NCBI RefSeq assembly: GCF_900184795.1
Contig: NZ_FXXN01000023.1
Location: 81,055 to 145,054, forward strand
DNA length: 64,000 nt
Origin: Magnetospirillum sp. 15-1
GTDB taxonomy: Bacteria > Pseudomonadota > Alphaproteobacteria > Rhodospirillales > Magnetospirillaceae
Reading direction: 5' to 3'
Each line of letters begins with the position of its first letter. Position 1 is the first letter of the stretch. The notes below the pieces were generated by a model. That model saw only the letters and a list, made by a program, of their open reading frames with translations. It searched no databases and was not told where the DNA came from. The translations under genes and the position numbers were made by a program. Positions 31,114-40,042 of this stretch are shown here, one piece after another.

Positions 31114-32169
31114 TCATCCCGCCGGCCGGCGCAGCCGCAAGGGCCGCAGAGCGGCCAGGGGAGCCGGCATGACGCGGGTCACCCACGAATCCAATGCCGC
31201 GCGGTGACGCCGCAGGGCCAGCCCGCCGACAATGATGGCGATGCCCAGCCCCGACAGGGCGAAGGGAAACAGGATCGAGTCCTTGAACACCTTTTCCGCC
31301 AGATGGCCGAGATAGAGGACGATGCCCATGCCGCCGAACACCACATACGCCCGGCGATCGAGGAACAGACCACCTCCCACCAGCACCACATTGATCAGAC
31401 AATAGACCAGCTTGGCCAATTCGCTGTCGCTGTGCGACGAGGTCAGCCCGCCCCAGAAGGCCATCAATCCGGCCAGATGCAGCCAGAAGCTCAGATCGCT
31501 CCGCGACCGCACGTCCACCAGCCAGGCCGCCGCCATGGTGGCGAGGCCGAACCAGATGGACACCGACTGGCGGGTCTCGAAGGTCAGGGCCTTGCTCCCC
31601 ATCACCCAAGGCGCCAGATCCATGGACAGAAACCACAGCATCATGGCTACGGGCAACAGCATGAAGGAGAAGCGATAGCGCCACAGCACCGCCGAGCCGA
31701 CCACGATGGTCGTCACTTCCATGAATACCCAGCCGCCCTTGATCCAGACATAGAAGCCATTATAGGAGCCGGGGTCACCCTTCCCCCACCAGCCGAGCAT
31801 GCTTTGAACCGCGAAGACGGCCAGCGGCGTCATGGCCACGGCGGAGGCGAGCAGCACTCCGCCGGCCGGCCGCAGGCCGGGGCGATTCCACAGCACATGG
31901 CCGGCACCGCCCAGCAGCACGCCGTAGGCCAGCGCCGTGGTGAGCAGGAAACCGTATCCCCAGGAGGAAAAGCCCAGGGTGGTGAAAAGGCCCATGGCCC
32001 CCATGATCAGCAGGGCGCCGGCATACCACAGCAGTTGCTCGGCACCGAAGCGGGCGCGGCCTTCATCGGCCGACAATTGTTCGAGAAAGCGCCACAGCGC
32101 ATCGGCCTGCTCGGAAGAGACCAGTCCGGCCGCGGCAGCCTTGCGGAGATCATCGCGAACAATCTTCAT
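31114..32169 (-). CDS. DUF2157-type multi-pass membrane protein
   Basis: A 351-residue protein of unknown role. Residues 1-75 are soluble and helical (DLRKAAAAGLVSSEQADALWRFLEQL), the short N-terminal module seen in DUF2157 proteins; the rest is about ten hydrophobic helices starting LLWYAGALLIMGAMGLFTTLG. The start at 32169 has an AAGGGGGGAG ribosome-binding site; an ATG seven codons earlier is weaker. It lies just outside the integrated element, whose left repeat is 26 bases upstream of its start, so its original promoter may have been displaced. Confidence 0.75.
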   Translation of the reverse strand: MKIVRDDLRKAAAAGLVSSEQADALWRFLEQLSADEGRARFGAEQLLWYAGALLIMGAMGLFTTLGFSSWGYGFLLTTALAYGVLLGGAGHVLWNRPGLRPAGGVLLASAVAMTPLAVFAVQSMLGWWGKGDPGSYNGFYVWIKGGWVFMEVTTIVVGSAVLWRYRFSFMLLPVAMMLWFLSMDLAPWVMGSKALTFETRQSVSIWFGLATMAAAWLVDVRSRSDLSFWLHLAGLMAFWGGLTSSHSDSELAKLVYCLINVVLVGGGLFLDRRAYVVFGGMGIVLYLGHLAEKVFKDSILFPFALSGLGIAIIVGGLALRRHRAALDSWVTRVMPAPLAALRPLRLRRPAG

Positions 32170-32194
32170 GTCGCTCCCCCCTTGGTCCACGGGC

Positions 32195-32228
32195 TCAAGG
32201 CCTTGAAGGCGTGGTGGGCGGTGACGGG
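32195..32228 (-). repeat. Left attachment repeat with displaced tRNA-Val 3' end
   Basis: Thirty-four bases match 36643-36676 at all but two positions. The part from 32212 to 32228 is identical to the last 17 bases of the tRNA-Val gene including CCA (minus strand). Beyond 32228 similarity stops abruptly, as expected at a recombination junction. Only the 3' tail is present, so this is not a functional tRNA. Confidence 0.8.
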
Positions 32229-32305
32229 CCGACCACCCCGCCCTGATAATTCAAGGCGTTGGTATCATAAGGCTCCAGGTGTGGCAATCAGGTGCGACAA
32301 TTGCC

Positions 32306-33943
32306 ATGCAGACCACCGCCTATCTGACGCTCTCACGACACCGCGTCTACTATTTCCGCTGGCCCCTGCCCCACTCGCTCCACCCCCATGGACGACACCT
32401 ATATATAAGAGTCTCCCTGCGCACCCGCGAACGCAGGGAAGCGTTGCGCCTTTCGCGCAGCCTGGGATACTTGGGCGAGACACTGACCGCCCAAGGGATC
32501 GCCTCCGGTATGCGCTATGATGAAATCCGCGCCGTGCTGACCAAGCACTTCTCCGACAAGCTGGCACAGCACAAGGCCCGCATCGCGGAACATGGCCGCT
32601 TGGATCACCGGGATATCGCAGCCCTGAACAACAGCCTTGGGTTTGCCGCCCAAGCCGTCGAGACAGGCGAACCGCTGGACCCGACCACGGAAGGCGACAG
32701 CGAAGTGCTGGGCCGCTTCTGTGACAAGTACGGCATTGCCATTCCCCCCGGTACGGCAGCCTATGCCACCTTCCGCACCGACTTCATGCGGGCCTTCCAC
32801 GCTTATTGCCAATCCGCGCTGGCCTATGACCAGTCGCTTGAGACGTTCGACTTGGAACCGCCCGCGCCAGTGGTACAGGCCAGCGCCCCGCCCGCCCCTG
32901 CCGAACCCGGACCATCATTGCGACAGGTCGCCGACGAGTACATTGACGAGAACATGCAGGCAAAGCGGTGGGCACCCAAGACCGAGTTGGAGAAGCGCGA
33001 GCATTTCGCCCTGCTGTATGAGATCGTGGGCGAGGACATCGACATCCGGGCAATTAATTTTGATATGGCCCGACCGGTCAAAACCACTATCAGGCACTAC
33101 CCGAAGAACCGTAACAAGTCACCGGCAACTGCGGGCCTGTCCCTTGCCGATGCCCTAACCGTGGGCGCCCCCACCATCGGCACCAAGACCCAGAATAACT
33201 ACTTACAAAGCTATATCGGGCTGTTCGCCTGGGCAAAGGATCATGGCTATGTGGACGCCAATCCCTTCGCCAACATGCGCATTCAGCAAGATCGAAACCA
33301 GTCGGACGAAAAGCGGGTAGCCTTCACCACCGAGCAGGTTCACCACATGCTGGATGAAATCCTCAACAACACGTCTGGCCTGATCCGCAAGGACTACCAG
33401 CGTTGGGGACCGTTGATCGGCCTGTTCACCGGGGCACGCTTGAACGAGATTGCCCAGATGCACTTGGACGACATCCGCCAGGATGAAAACGTGTGGTTCT
33501 TCGACCTGAACGAGGATGACGGCAACAAGCGGCTGAAGAACGCTTCTTCCCGCCGCACGGTGCCAGTCCATTCCAAGCTGATAGAGTTGGGTTTGCTTGA
33601 ATATGTGCAGACCCTACGCAAGAAGGGCGAAACCAAGCTGTTCCCCGAGTTCACCTATGACAACAAGAACGGCTGGGGCCGTGCCTTGGGCCGCTGGTTC
33701 AACGAAACCTTCCTGGTCAAGTTGGACATGAAGAGCAAGGAACTGGTGTTCCACTGCCTTCGCCACACGGTCGTAACCCACCTGCTGCGGGAAGGCGTTG
33801 AACAGTCCATCGTGCAAGCCCTTGTCGGACATGCACGGGATGGAGTGACCCAGAACAACTATTTCAAGATGGGCTACAGTCTGCCGCAAAAATCTGCTGC
33901 ACTTGAGCGCCTACCGTTCAACATCCCAGAGGCCAGGAGTTGA
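32306..33943 (+). CDS. Tyrosine recombinase/integrase with DUF6538-like N-terminus
   Basis: Site-specific recombinase of 545 residues, probably the enzyme that put the element into the tRNA-Val gene. The N-terminus (RHRVYYFRWPLPHSLHP ... YIRVSLRTRERREALRLSR) resembles the DUF6538/Arm-type domain common in proteobacterial integrases. The catalytic domain (about 345-530) shows the first arginine in LFTGARLNEIAQMHLDDI, HCLRHTVVTHLLREG for the His-x-x-Arg pair, the GHARDG box and a tyrosine in NNYFKMGYS. All catalytic residues appear present. The ATG at 32306 is preferred over one nine codons earlier because it begins the usual domain. It lies 78 bases from the left repeat. Confidence 0.92.
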   Translation: MQTTAYLTLSRHRVYYFRWPLPHSLHPHGRHLYIRVSLRTRERREALRLSRSLGYLGETLTAQGIASGMRYDEIRAVLTKHFSDKLAQHKARIAEHGRLDHRDIAALNNSLGFAAQAVETGEPLDPTTEGDSEVLGRFCDKYGIAIPPGTAAYATFRTDFMRAFHAYCQSALAYDQSLETFDLEPPAPVVQASAPPAPAEPGPSLRQVADEYIDENMQAKRWAPKTELEKREHFALLYEIVGEDIDIRAINFDMARPVKTTIRHYPKNRNKSPATAGLSLADALTVGAPTIGTKTQNNYLQSYIGLFAWAKDHGYVDANPFANMRIQQDRNQSDEKRVAFTTEQVHHMLDEILNNTSGLIRKDYQRWGPLIGLFTGARLNEIAQMHLDDIRQDENVWFFDLNEDDGNKRLKNASSRRTVPVHSKLIELGLLEYVQTLRKKGETKLFPEFTYDNKNGWGRALGRWFNETFLVKLDMKSKELVFHCLRHTVVTHLLREGVEQSIVQALVGHARDGVTQNNYFKMGYSLPQKSAALERLPFNIPEARS

Positions 33944-34666
33944 CGACCAAATTCCGACGAATTTTTGCGAGGCAGTAGGTTAATGAGACTTCCGCCACAG
34001 TGTCCCCGTGGCCCTCTCTTGGTGCTGCGGAGATGCCGGGGCGCTGAAGATTGCGGCCTGGGCAGAATGTGGCCGGATCGAACTGGGCAGGCCATAACCG
34101 GAATGATGCGGTTTCCGGATGATATCTGTTTAGTTTCATAGGCTTGCCAAGGAAAAGGCCCGAAATCTTTGGTCCCTTCCTAATGGACAAGAAAACGCGC
34201 CTATCGCAGCGGAGATCGGAGATCGAAGCGGAGATAGTGTTGAGCCAGCATACCCCAGCATTATTGGGATGATGCGAAGCCCAAGCGGAGCATCAGACCA
34301 CAGGTGAATACCAGATAACGAACATGGTTATGAACTAGGATTATACCCGTATTAACTACATGATATTCGATCACGTAGCGAAGCGAGGTGACTAATCGAG
34401 GAACGAGATTAGGAACGTGATCATTTAACCAGTAGCTATACAGGTTATATACAGGGGGGTAGGGGGGCTTTTGCATTTATTAGATAAACTGCATGTTAAT
34501 GATTTGGTTGAGTTATCTATCTGTTTTGCCTACCGGGCACGATACATCCCACCTGATTTCGCCCTAGCGGCCCGCCAGAGCATCCAGGACGCCCGAAGGG
34601 CGATGGGCGGCTACCATGGCCGCACCCTCCACCCTCTTGCCCGCCATGGGTGCCCGGAGAGCGTTT
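33944..34666. other. Non-coding stretch between convergent integrase and resolvase genes
   Basis: About 720 bases with no supported gene. Short open frames exist on both strands but have no ribosome-binding site or recognisable family, and one overlaps the integrase end. The middle (about 34260-34500) is AT-rich and full of small inverted repeats; the right part (34560-34660) is GC-rich again and may be the 3' trailer of the resolvase transcript. Confidence 0.6.
34315..34447. ncRNA. Cluster of nested inverted repeats, possible structured RNA or DNA site
   Basis: Four stems can be read. ATAAC/GTTAT is at 34315-34319 and 34327-34331. GATCACGT/ACGTGATC is at 34369-34376 and 34415-34422, enclosing CTAATC/GATTAG at 34392-34397 and 34407-34412. 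TAACC/GGTTA is at 34426-34430 and 34443-34447. A G-rich tract (GGGGGGTAGGGGGG) follows at 34454. Such an arrangement could be an RNA, a replication or transfer origin, or a recombination site; nothing here tells which. Confidence 0.35.
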
Positions 34667-35266
34667 TCAGCCTTGGATTGACAGTAAATCATCCTGATCT
34701 AGACCAGACGACAAAGGATCAGCAGCTATAGCATCAAGCACCCTATAAACTGATGCACGCCCAATCTTAAGCCTTGAAGCTATCTCGGTAGCACCAAGCC
34801 CCTGTTCCTTCAGCTTGCGCACTTCCAGCACGTCGATACTCTGCTTGCGCCCTTTATAGACGCCTGCGGCCTTGGCCTTGGCAATGCCTTCCGCCTGCCG
34901 CTCCTTCCGCAAGTTCGTCTCGAACTCCGCAAAAACTCCCAACATGTCCAGGAAGGCCTTACCTGCCGCCGTACTGGTATCGACGGATTGCAGCGTAGCC
35001 CGGAGGTTCACACCCTTGGCCTTCAATCCCCGCACTATGTCCTGGAGATCGCCAATGGAGCGTGCAAGCCGGTCGATACGGGTAACAACCAGAGTGTCGC
35101 CCTCCCGGATGAACTGAAGCAAGCGCTCCAACTCTTGCCGCCCTTCGCGGCTGGTGCCCGTGACCTTCTCCGACACCACCAGATCACACCCCGCCGCCTT
35201 CAGGGCTTCCTCCTGAAGTGTCAGGCCTTGATCCGTGGTCGAAACCCTGGCGTATCCGTACAGCAT
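34667..35266 (-). CDS. Serine recombinase, resolvase/invertase family
   Basis: A 199-residue small serine recombinase. The catalytic domain has GYARVSTTDQ with nucleophile S9, VTRIDRLARSIGDL with the active-site arginines and FAEFETNLRKERQAEG leading into the E-helix. The C-terminal KEQGLGATEIASRLKIGRASVYRVL is the Hin/resolvase-type helix-turn-helix. Length fits Tn3-type resolvases (about 185). A res-like site lies immediately upstream of its start, where such enzymes both recombine and repress themselves. On this element it may resolve multimers; a DNA-invertase role is the alternative. Confidence 0.93.
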   Translation of the reverse strand: MLYGYARVSTTDQGLTLQEEALKAAGCDLVVSEKVTGTSREGRQELERLLQFIREGDTLVVTRIDRLARSIGDLQDIVRGLKAKGVNLRATLQSVDTSTAAGKAFLDMLGVFAEFETNLRKERQAEGIAKAKAAGVYKGRKQSIDVLEVRKLKEQGLGATEIASRLKIGRASVYRVLDAIAADPLSSGLDQDDLLSIQG

Positions 35267-35277
35267 GGCGCCCCCGC

Positions 35278-35372
35278 AATGTCTCGTTTAACTCTAGACA
35301 TTGAAGCTGTAGCGTCTTATTACGCCAAAAGCAACCCTATTAAGACAGCGCAAACGTCTCGCGTAACTGTCT
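35278..35372. other. Putative res site of the adjacent resolvase
   Basis: Three adjacent sub-sites with TGTC/GTCT half-sites are visible. AATGTCT and AGACATT form a 25-bp inverted pair (35278-35302). GTCTTA and TAAGAC form a 33-bp inverted pair (35314-35346). Two direct GTCT copies lie at 35356-35359 and 35369-35372. Sizes and order resemble sites I, II and III of Tn3/gamma-delta res, beginning 12 bases from the resolvase start codon. Binding is inferred, not shown. Confidence 0.55.
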
Positions 35373-35404
35373 TGCTGCGGTATACCCTATGGAAACACAC
35401 TGAG

Positions 35405-35824
35405 CTAAAGGGCCATTCCCGACAGCAAGCCGCGATGCCGGAAGATGTTGTTGATGCCGGTAAGCCCACCGATAAGCAGCGCATGCGATCCGCCTGCTGT
35501 GAAAGCGTTCGCCATTTGAACGCTGATATAGTTGGCGACCCTGCTTTTCTGCCCGCCGAGAAAGCCACGCCCATCATTGAGCTTGAGGAACAATATGTCG
35601 CTTTCAATTTGAGGACATTGAAGCAATACAATGCCTTGCTCCAACGCTGAAGCTACATCTTCCTTAGTCATTGTTGGATGAAATCTGACAACAAGCCCAT
35701 TATCCGCTTCCTTATTAAGAAAGTGAATTAGATGCTGACGCTCAGTTATGGAAAACGAAAGGCGATTTGTTGATCTCAGAATTTCATCAATCTTTGCCGA
35801 TTGCTGCTCATCCCATTGTTGCAT
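35405..35824 (-). CDS. Hypothetical protein of the integrated element
   Basis: A 139-residue protein I do not recognise. The first two thirds look soluble and mixed alpha/beta (ILRSTNRLSFSITERQHLIHFLNKEAD, then VRFHPTMTKEDVASALEQGIVLLQCP). The C-terminal third is Gly/Ala-rich and more hydrophobic (MANAFTAGGSHALLIGGLTG). No cysteine pair, nucleotide motif or signal peptide is evident. The start is ATG with an AGAGA-like weak ribosome site. It points the same way as the resolvase, with the res-like site between them. Cargo or maintenance function is possible; none can be assigned. Confidence 0.55.
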   Translation of the reverse strand: MQQWDEQQSAKIDEILRSTNRLSFSITERQHLIHFLNKEADNGLVVRFHPTMTKEDVASALEQGIVLLQCPQIESDILFLKLNDGRGFLGGQKSRVANYISVQMANAFTAGGSHALLIGGLTGINNIFRHRGLLSGMAL

Positions 35825-35893
35825 GATTGAATTCTCTTCGGTTGCCAGGAAAAAGACACACCAAGACCCACACCCCGGCTGGCGCCGGGTGGG

Positions 35894-36034
35894 TCGAAGC
35901 GTGTAACCGAAGAAATCACGCCCTGCTTATTTCCCATGAGGGCACGCGCGAATGCGCACCCTTTGGCGAAAGCCGGGTGTTGTATTCACAGGCCACCCGA
36001 CATGGGGGCCTTCTTCGGTTTTTCGGCGCTTCGA
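35894..36034. ncRNA. Long imperfect stem-loop, possible structured RNA
   Basis: TCGAAGCG (35894-35901) pairs with CGCTTCGA (36027-36034), and ACCGAAGAA (35906-35914) with TTCTTCGGT (36011-36019), around a loop of about 96 bases. The loop itself contains CGGGTG/CACCCG. It lies between the unknown gene and the DUF3606 gene, both leftward. It could be an RNA, a recombination site or the trace of an inverted duplication. Confidence 0.35.
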
Positions 36035-36109
36035 CACGCCACCTCGCACCCTATCAGAGGCTTGCTGAGGCGGCAAATGCGCAGTGTCGGCATGGCACAT
36101 GCCTTCACG

Positions 36110-36298
36110 CTATGGGCGCTTGTTGTTCAACACCCTCTCAACGGCATCCGCATAATCGCTCTTCGCTGCACGGATCGCCGCCTCCAGGGTTTCCCTGGTG
36201 ACGCGGAACTTGGCGCACCAGTGTTGAACCTCATGGGGCTGGTTCATGTTGATGCGCTTGGCATCCTGCGGGTGAGTAATCTTCAGGTTGTCGCTCAT
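36110..36298 (-). CDS. DUF3606-like small protein
   Basis: A 62-residue protein starting MSDNLKITHPQDAKRINMNQ. The pattern PQDxxRINxNxxxEVxxWxxKFxVxxETLxxAI is that of DUF3606, a small alphaproteobacterial and betaproteobacterial family of unknown function often found on plasmids and near stress genes. The ATG at 36298 is chosen because it begins the domain; an upstream in-frame ATG adds 25 residues unlike the family. It is the rightmost gene of the integrated element. Confidence 0.75.
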   Translation of the reverse strand: MSDNLKITHPQDAKRINMNQPHEVQHWCAKFRVTRETLEAAIRAAKSDYADAVERVLNNKRP

Positions 36299-36659
36299 AA
36301 TAGCCCTCGCGCTAAACTGCACCCAATACGGATGGAGACACCGCATAGTAGCGAGAGACCCACAAACCACCAATAGCTGATAGCATTCAGGCGGACGTTC
36401 TTAAGATTGCGCGCTGCACAACGGGCAGTCGCCCCAGAGCGCCGCTGACAGCCCTTGGCCCTGCCGGACACCCGAATGGCGACGGAATAGCTTTGCCCGC
36501 TCCATGCCCCGGAAAACGGCCCTGGCGGCTATGGCTGGCCCCGTCCTGCGGGCGGGTTGATTTCGGTCGGGAGAGGGATTATCAGGTGTGACGTGAAGGT
36601 GTGCTAACGGAGTACACCACCACACTTCGGACCACAGTGAAATCAAGGCCTTAAAGGCT
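36299..36659. other. Intergenic stretch between DUF3606 gene and tRNA-Val
   Basis: About 360 bases at the right end of the element. A leftward open frame of 81 codons is present at 36401-36646 with a late CPLC pair, but it has no good start signal and no family resemblance, so I do not call it. The last 17 bases are the non-tRNA part of the right attachment repeat. Confidence 0.5.
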
Positions 36660-36676
36660 TGGTGGGCGGTGACGGG
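36643..36676 (-). repeat. Right attachment repeat overlapping tRNA-Val 3' end
   Basis: Partner of 32195-32228. Positions 36660-36676 are the last 17 bases of the intact tRNA-Val gene and positions 36643-36659 lie just beyond CCA. The two mismatches between the copies fall in the non-tRNA part, so the crossover core is probably inside the identical 17 tRNA bases. Confidence 0.8.
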
Positions 36677-36735
36677 TTCGAACCGCCGACATCCTGCGTG
36701 TAAAGCAGGCGCTCTACCAACTGAGCTAACCGCCC
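36660..36735 (-). tRNA. tRNA-Val (TAC)
   Basis: Complete cloverleaf on the minus strand. The acceptor GGGCGGT pairs with ACCGCCC, and the D-arm is GCTCAGTTGGTAGAGC. The anticodon stem CCTGC/GCAGG has loop TTTACAC and anticodon TAC. The T-arm is GGCGGTTCGAACCCGTC, the discriminator is A and CCA is encoded. Its 3' end is the integration site of the neighbouring element. Confidence 0.96.
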
Positions 36736-36825
36736 TTCATGCCAATCGACGCCGACCGGCTTCGATACTCATCGGGACTTGGTAAAGCAGGTTCTAGGCA
36801 AAGCCGTCGCTTTGGGCAAGCCCCC

Positions 36826-36856
36826 AAAACAAAACCGGCCGCCCAAAGGCGGCCGG
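36826..36856 (-). terminator. Rho-independent terminator of hupB
   Basis: Perfect 9-bp stem CCGGCCGCC/GGCGGCCGG with a 4-base loop, 27 bases past the HU stop, followed on the minus strand by TTTTGTTTT. Confidence 0.9.
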
Positions 36857-36882
36857 CACACCGTACTTTCGGAGAGGCATCC

Positions 36883-37155
36883 TTACTGGATGCCGTCCTT
36901 CAGGCCCTTGCCGGCCTTGAACTTCGGCTGCTTGGACGCCGGAATCTTGATCTTTTCGCCGGTGCGGGGATTGCGGCCCTCGGACGCCGCGCGCGACGCG
37001 ACGGCAAAAGTGCCGAAACCGACCAGACGAACCTCATCACCGCCCTTCAGCGCGGAGGTAATGGCTTCGAAAACACCATCCACGGCCTTGGCCGCATCAG
37101 CCTTGGACAGGCCAGCGGCGCCAGCCACGGCCGTCACGAGATCGTTCTTGTTCAC
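36883..37155 (-). CDS. hupB: DNA-binding protein HU
   Basis: Nucleoid protein that bends and compacts DNA as a dimer; 90 residues, the usual HU length. It begins MNKNDLVTAVAGAAGLSKADAAKAVDGVFEAI. The DNA-binding arm has RNPRTGEKIKIPASKQPKFKAGKGLKD with the conserved Pro that intercalates. The start is GTG with AAGGGGG upstream. It sits downstream of lon, as in many proteobacteria, but with its own promoter and terminator. Confidence 0.96.
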   Translation of the reverse strand: MNKNDLVTAVAGAAGLSKADAAKAVDGVFEAITSALKGGDEVRLVGFGTFAVASRAASEGRNPRTGEKIKIPASKQPKFKAGKGLKDGIQ

Positions 37156-37207
37156 CTGAGGACCCCCTTCGTTATACCGACAAAGATAGCCGGCCTTACC
37201 GCCTATC

Positions 37208-37232
37208 GAATTAGACAGAGGCAGTCTAATTC
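37208..37232. promoter_or_regulatory. 25-bp palindrome over the hupB promoter -10
   Basis: GAATTAGAC and GTCTAATTC form a perfect 9-bp inverted repeat with a 7-base centre. On the minus strand the right half contains the proposed -10 hexamer and the left half lies just after the expected transcript start. This placement suits a repressor site, or a hairpin at the 5' end of the mRNA. Confidence 0.45.
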
Positions 37233-37252
37233 AGCCTGTCGGACAGCGTCAA
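37224..37252 (-). promoter_or_regulatory. Sigma-70-like promoter of hupB
   Basis: TTGACG (37247-37252), a 17-base spacer and TTAGAC (37224-37229) on the minus strand, giving a transcript start near 37218 and a leader of about 62 bases before the GTG. Confidence 0.55.
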
Positions 37253-37319
37253 TGCGCAATCGGCAAGAAATGGCGGATTTGCTGGCATCCACGCCCCTCC
37301 TCCACCGCCCCGCAGATAC

Positions 37320-37350
37320 AAAATCGGCGATCCCCACCGGGAATCGCCGA
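37320..37350 (-). terminator. Rho-independent terminator of lon
   Basis: TCGGCGAT/ATCGCCGA 8-bp stem (37324-37331 with 37343-37350), partly extended by the C and G runs inside, followed on the minus strand by TTTT. It lies 31 bases past the lon stop. Confidence 0.85.
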
Positions 37351-37380
37351 CTTCAACAAAGAAAACACAGAAACGGCGGA

Positions 37381-39792
<2,412 letters not shown>

Positions 39793-39863
39793 GCTGCCTC
39801 ATTCACGCCGGCGGGACGCCCGACTGGGTCGGCCCGTCTTTGTACTGTAACCGTAACAGGCTC

Positions 39864-39893
39864 TAGCTGGGGCGGAGTCCCCCCTTCGTCAAG
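39864..39893 (-). promoter_or_regulatory. lon: Sigma-32-like heat-shock promoter of lon
   Basis: On the minus strand CTTGACG (39887-39893) is followed by a 14-base spacer and CCCCAGCTA (39864-39872), close to the RpoH consensus CTTGAAA-N11-16-CCCCATNT. The transcript would start about 60-65 bases before the lon ATG. rpoH is in the same window. Confidence 0.6.
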
Positions 39894-39980
39894 CCATGTC
39901 CGATGATTCTAGTGTCTTGTCGGGGGTATCCGCAATGTAGATTTTGGCTAAAGTCCGGAGCGGAACACCAGGAATTGTGG

Positions 39981-40020
39981 AAAAAAGCACGGGCGGACCC
40001 CTTGGAAGGAGACCCGCCCG
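39981..40020 (-). terminator. Rho-independent terminator of clpX
   Basis: CGGGCGG...CCGCCCG stem between 39990 and 40020, followed on the minus strand by GTGC and a run of six T. It starts 23 bases past the clpX stop. Confidence 0.85.
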
Positions 40021-40042
40021 GTTTTTCCTCGGCCGAAAACGC

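Larger units (their letters stand above)
32195..36676. mobile_element. Integrated element of about 4.45 kb at a tRNA-Val gene
   Basis: The segment is bounded by two 34-bp direct repeats, 32 of 34 bases identical. The right one covers the 3' end of an intact tRNA-Val gene and the left one is a displaced tRNA tail. Inside lie a tyrosine integrase next to the left repeat, a serine resolvase with a res-like site, an unknown gene, a DUF3606 gene and non-coding structured DNA. Base composition is lower in GC than the flanks (34321-34380 counts 22 G+C of 60). It has no transfer or replication gene recognisable, so it is probably a small integrative element or the remnant of an integrated plasmid. 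Confidence 0.8.

Noticed and set aside
33918-34190. Leftward 90-codon frame at the end of the integrase
   Set aside because: Overlaps the integrase 3' end and lacks a start signal; not protein-like.
34261-34476. Leftward 71-codon frame in the AT-rich part of the element
   Set aside because: It coincides with the inverted repeats, which explain the sequence better; no ribosome site or protein family.
34988-35650. Plus-strand 220-codon frame through the resolvase, res site and unknown gene
   Set aside because: It is antisense to the resolvase, which has all catalytic motifs, and has no family features of its own.
34260-36040. Retron or reverse-transcriptase system
   Set aside because: The structured non-coding stretches prompted the idea, but there is no reverse transcriptase frame in or near the element.
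36401-36646. Leftward 81-codon frame next to tRNA-Val
   Set aside because: A single CPLC pair is the only suggestive feature; no ribosome site and an overlap with the attachment repeat at its start.
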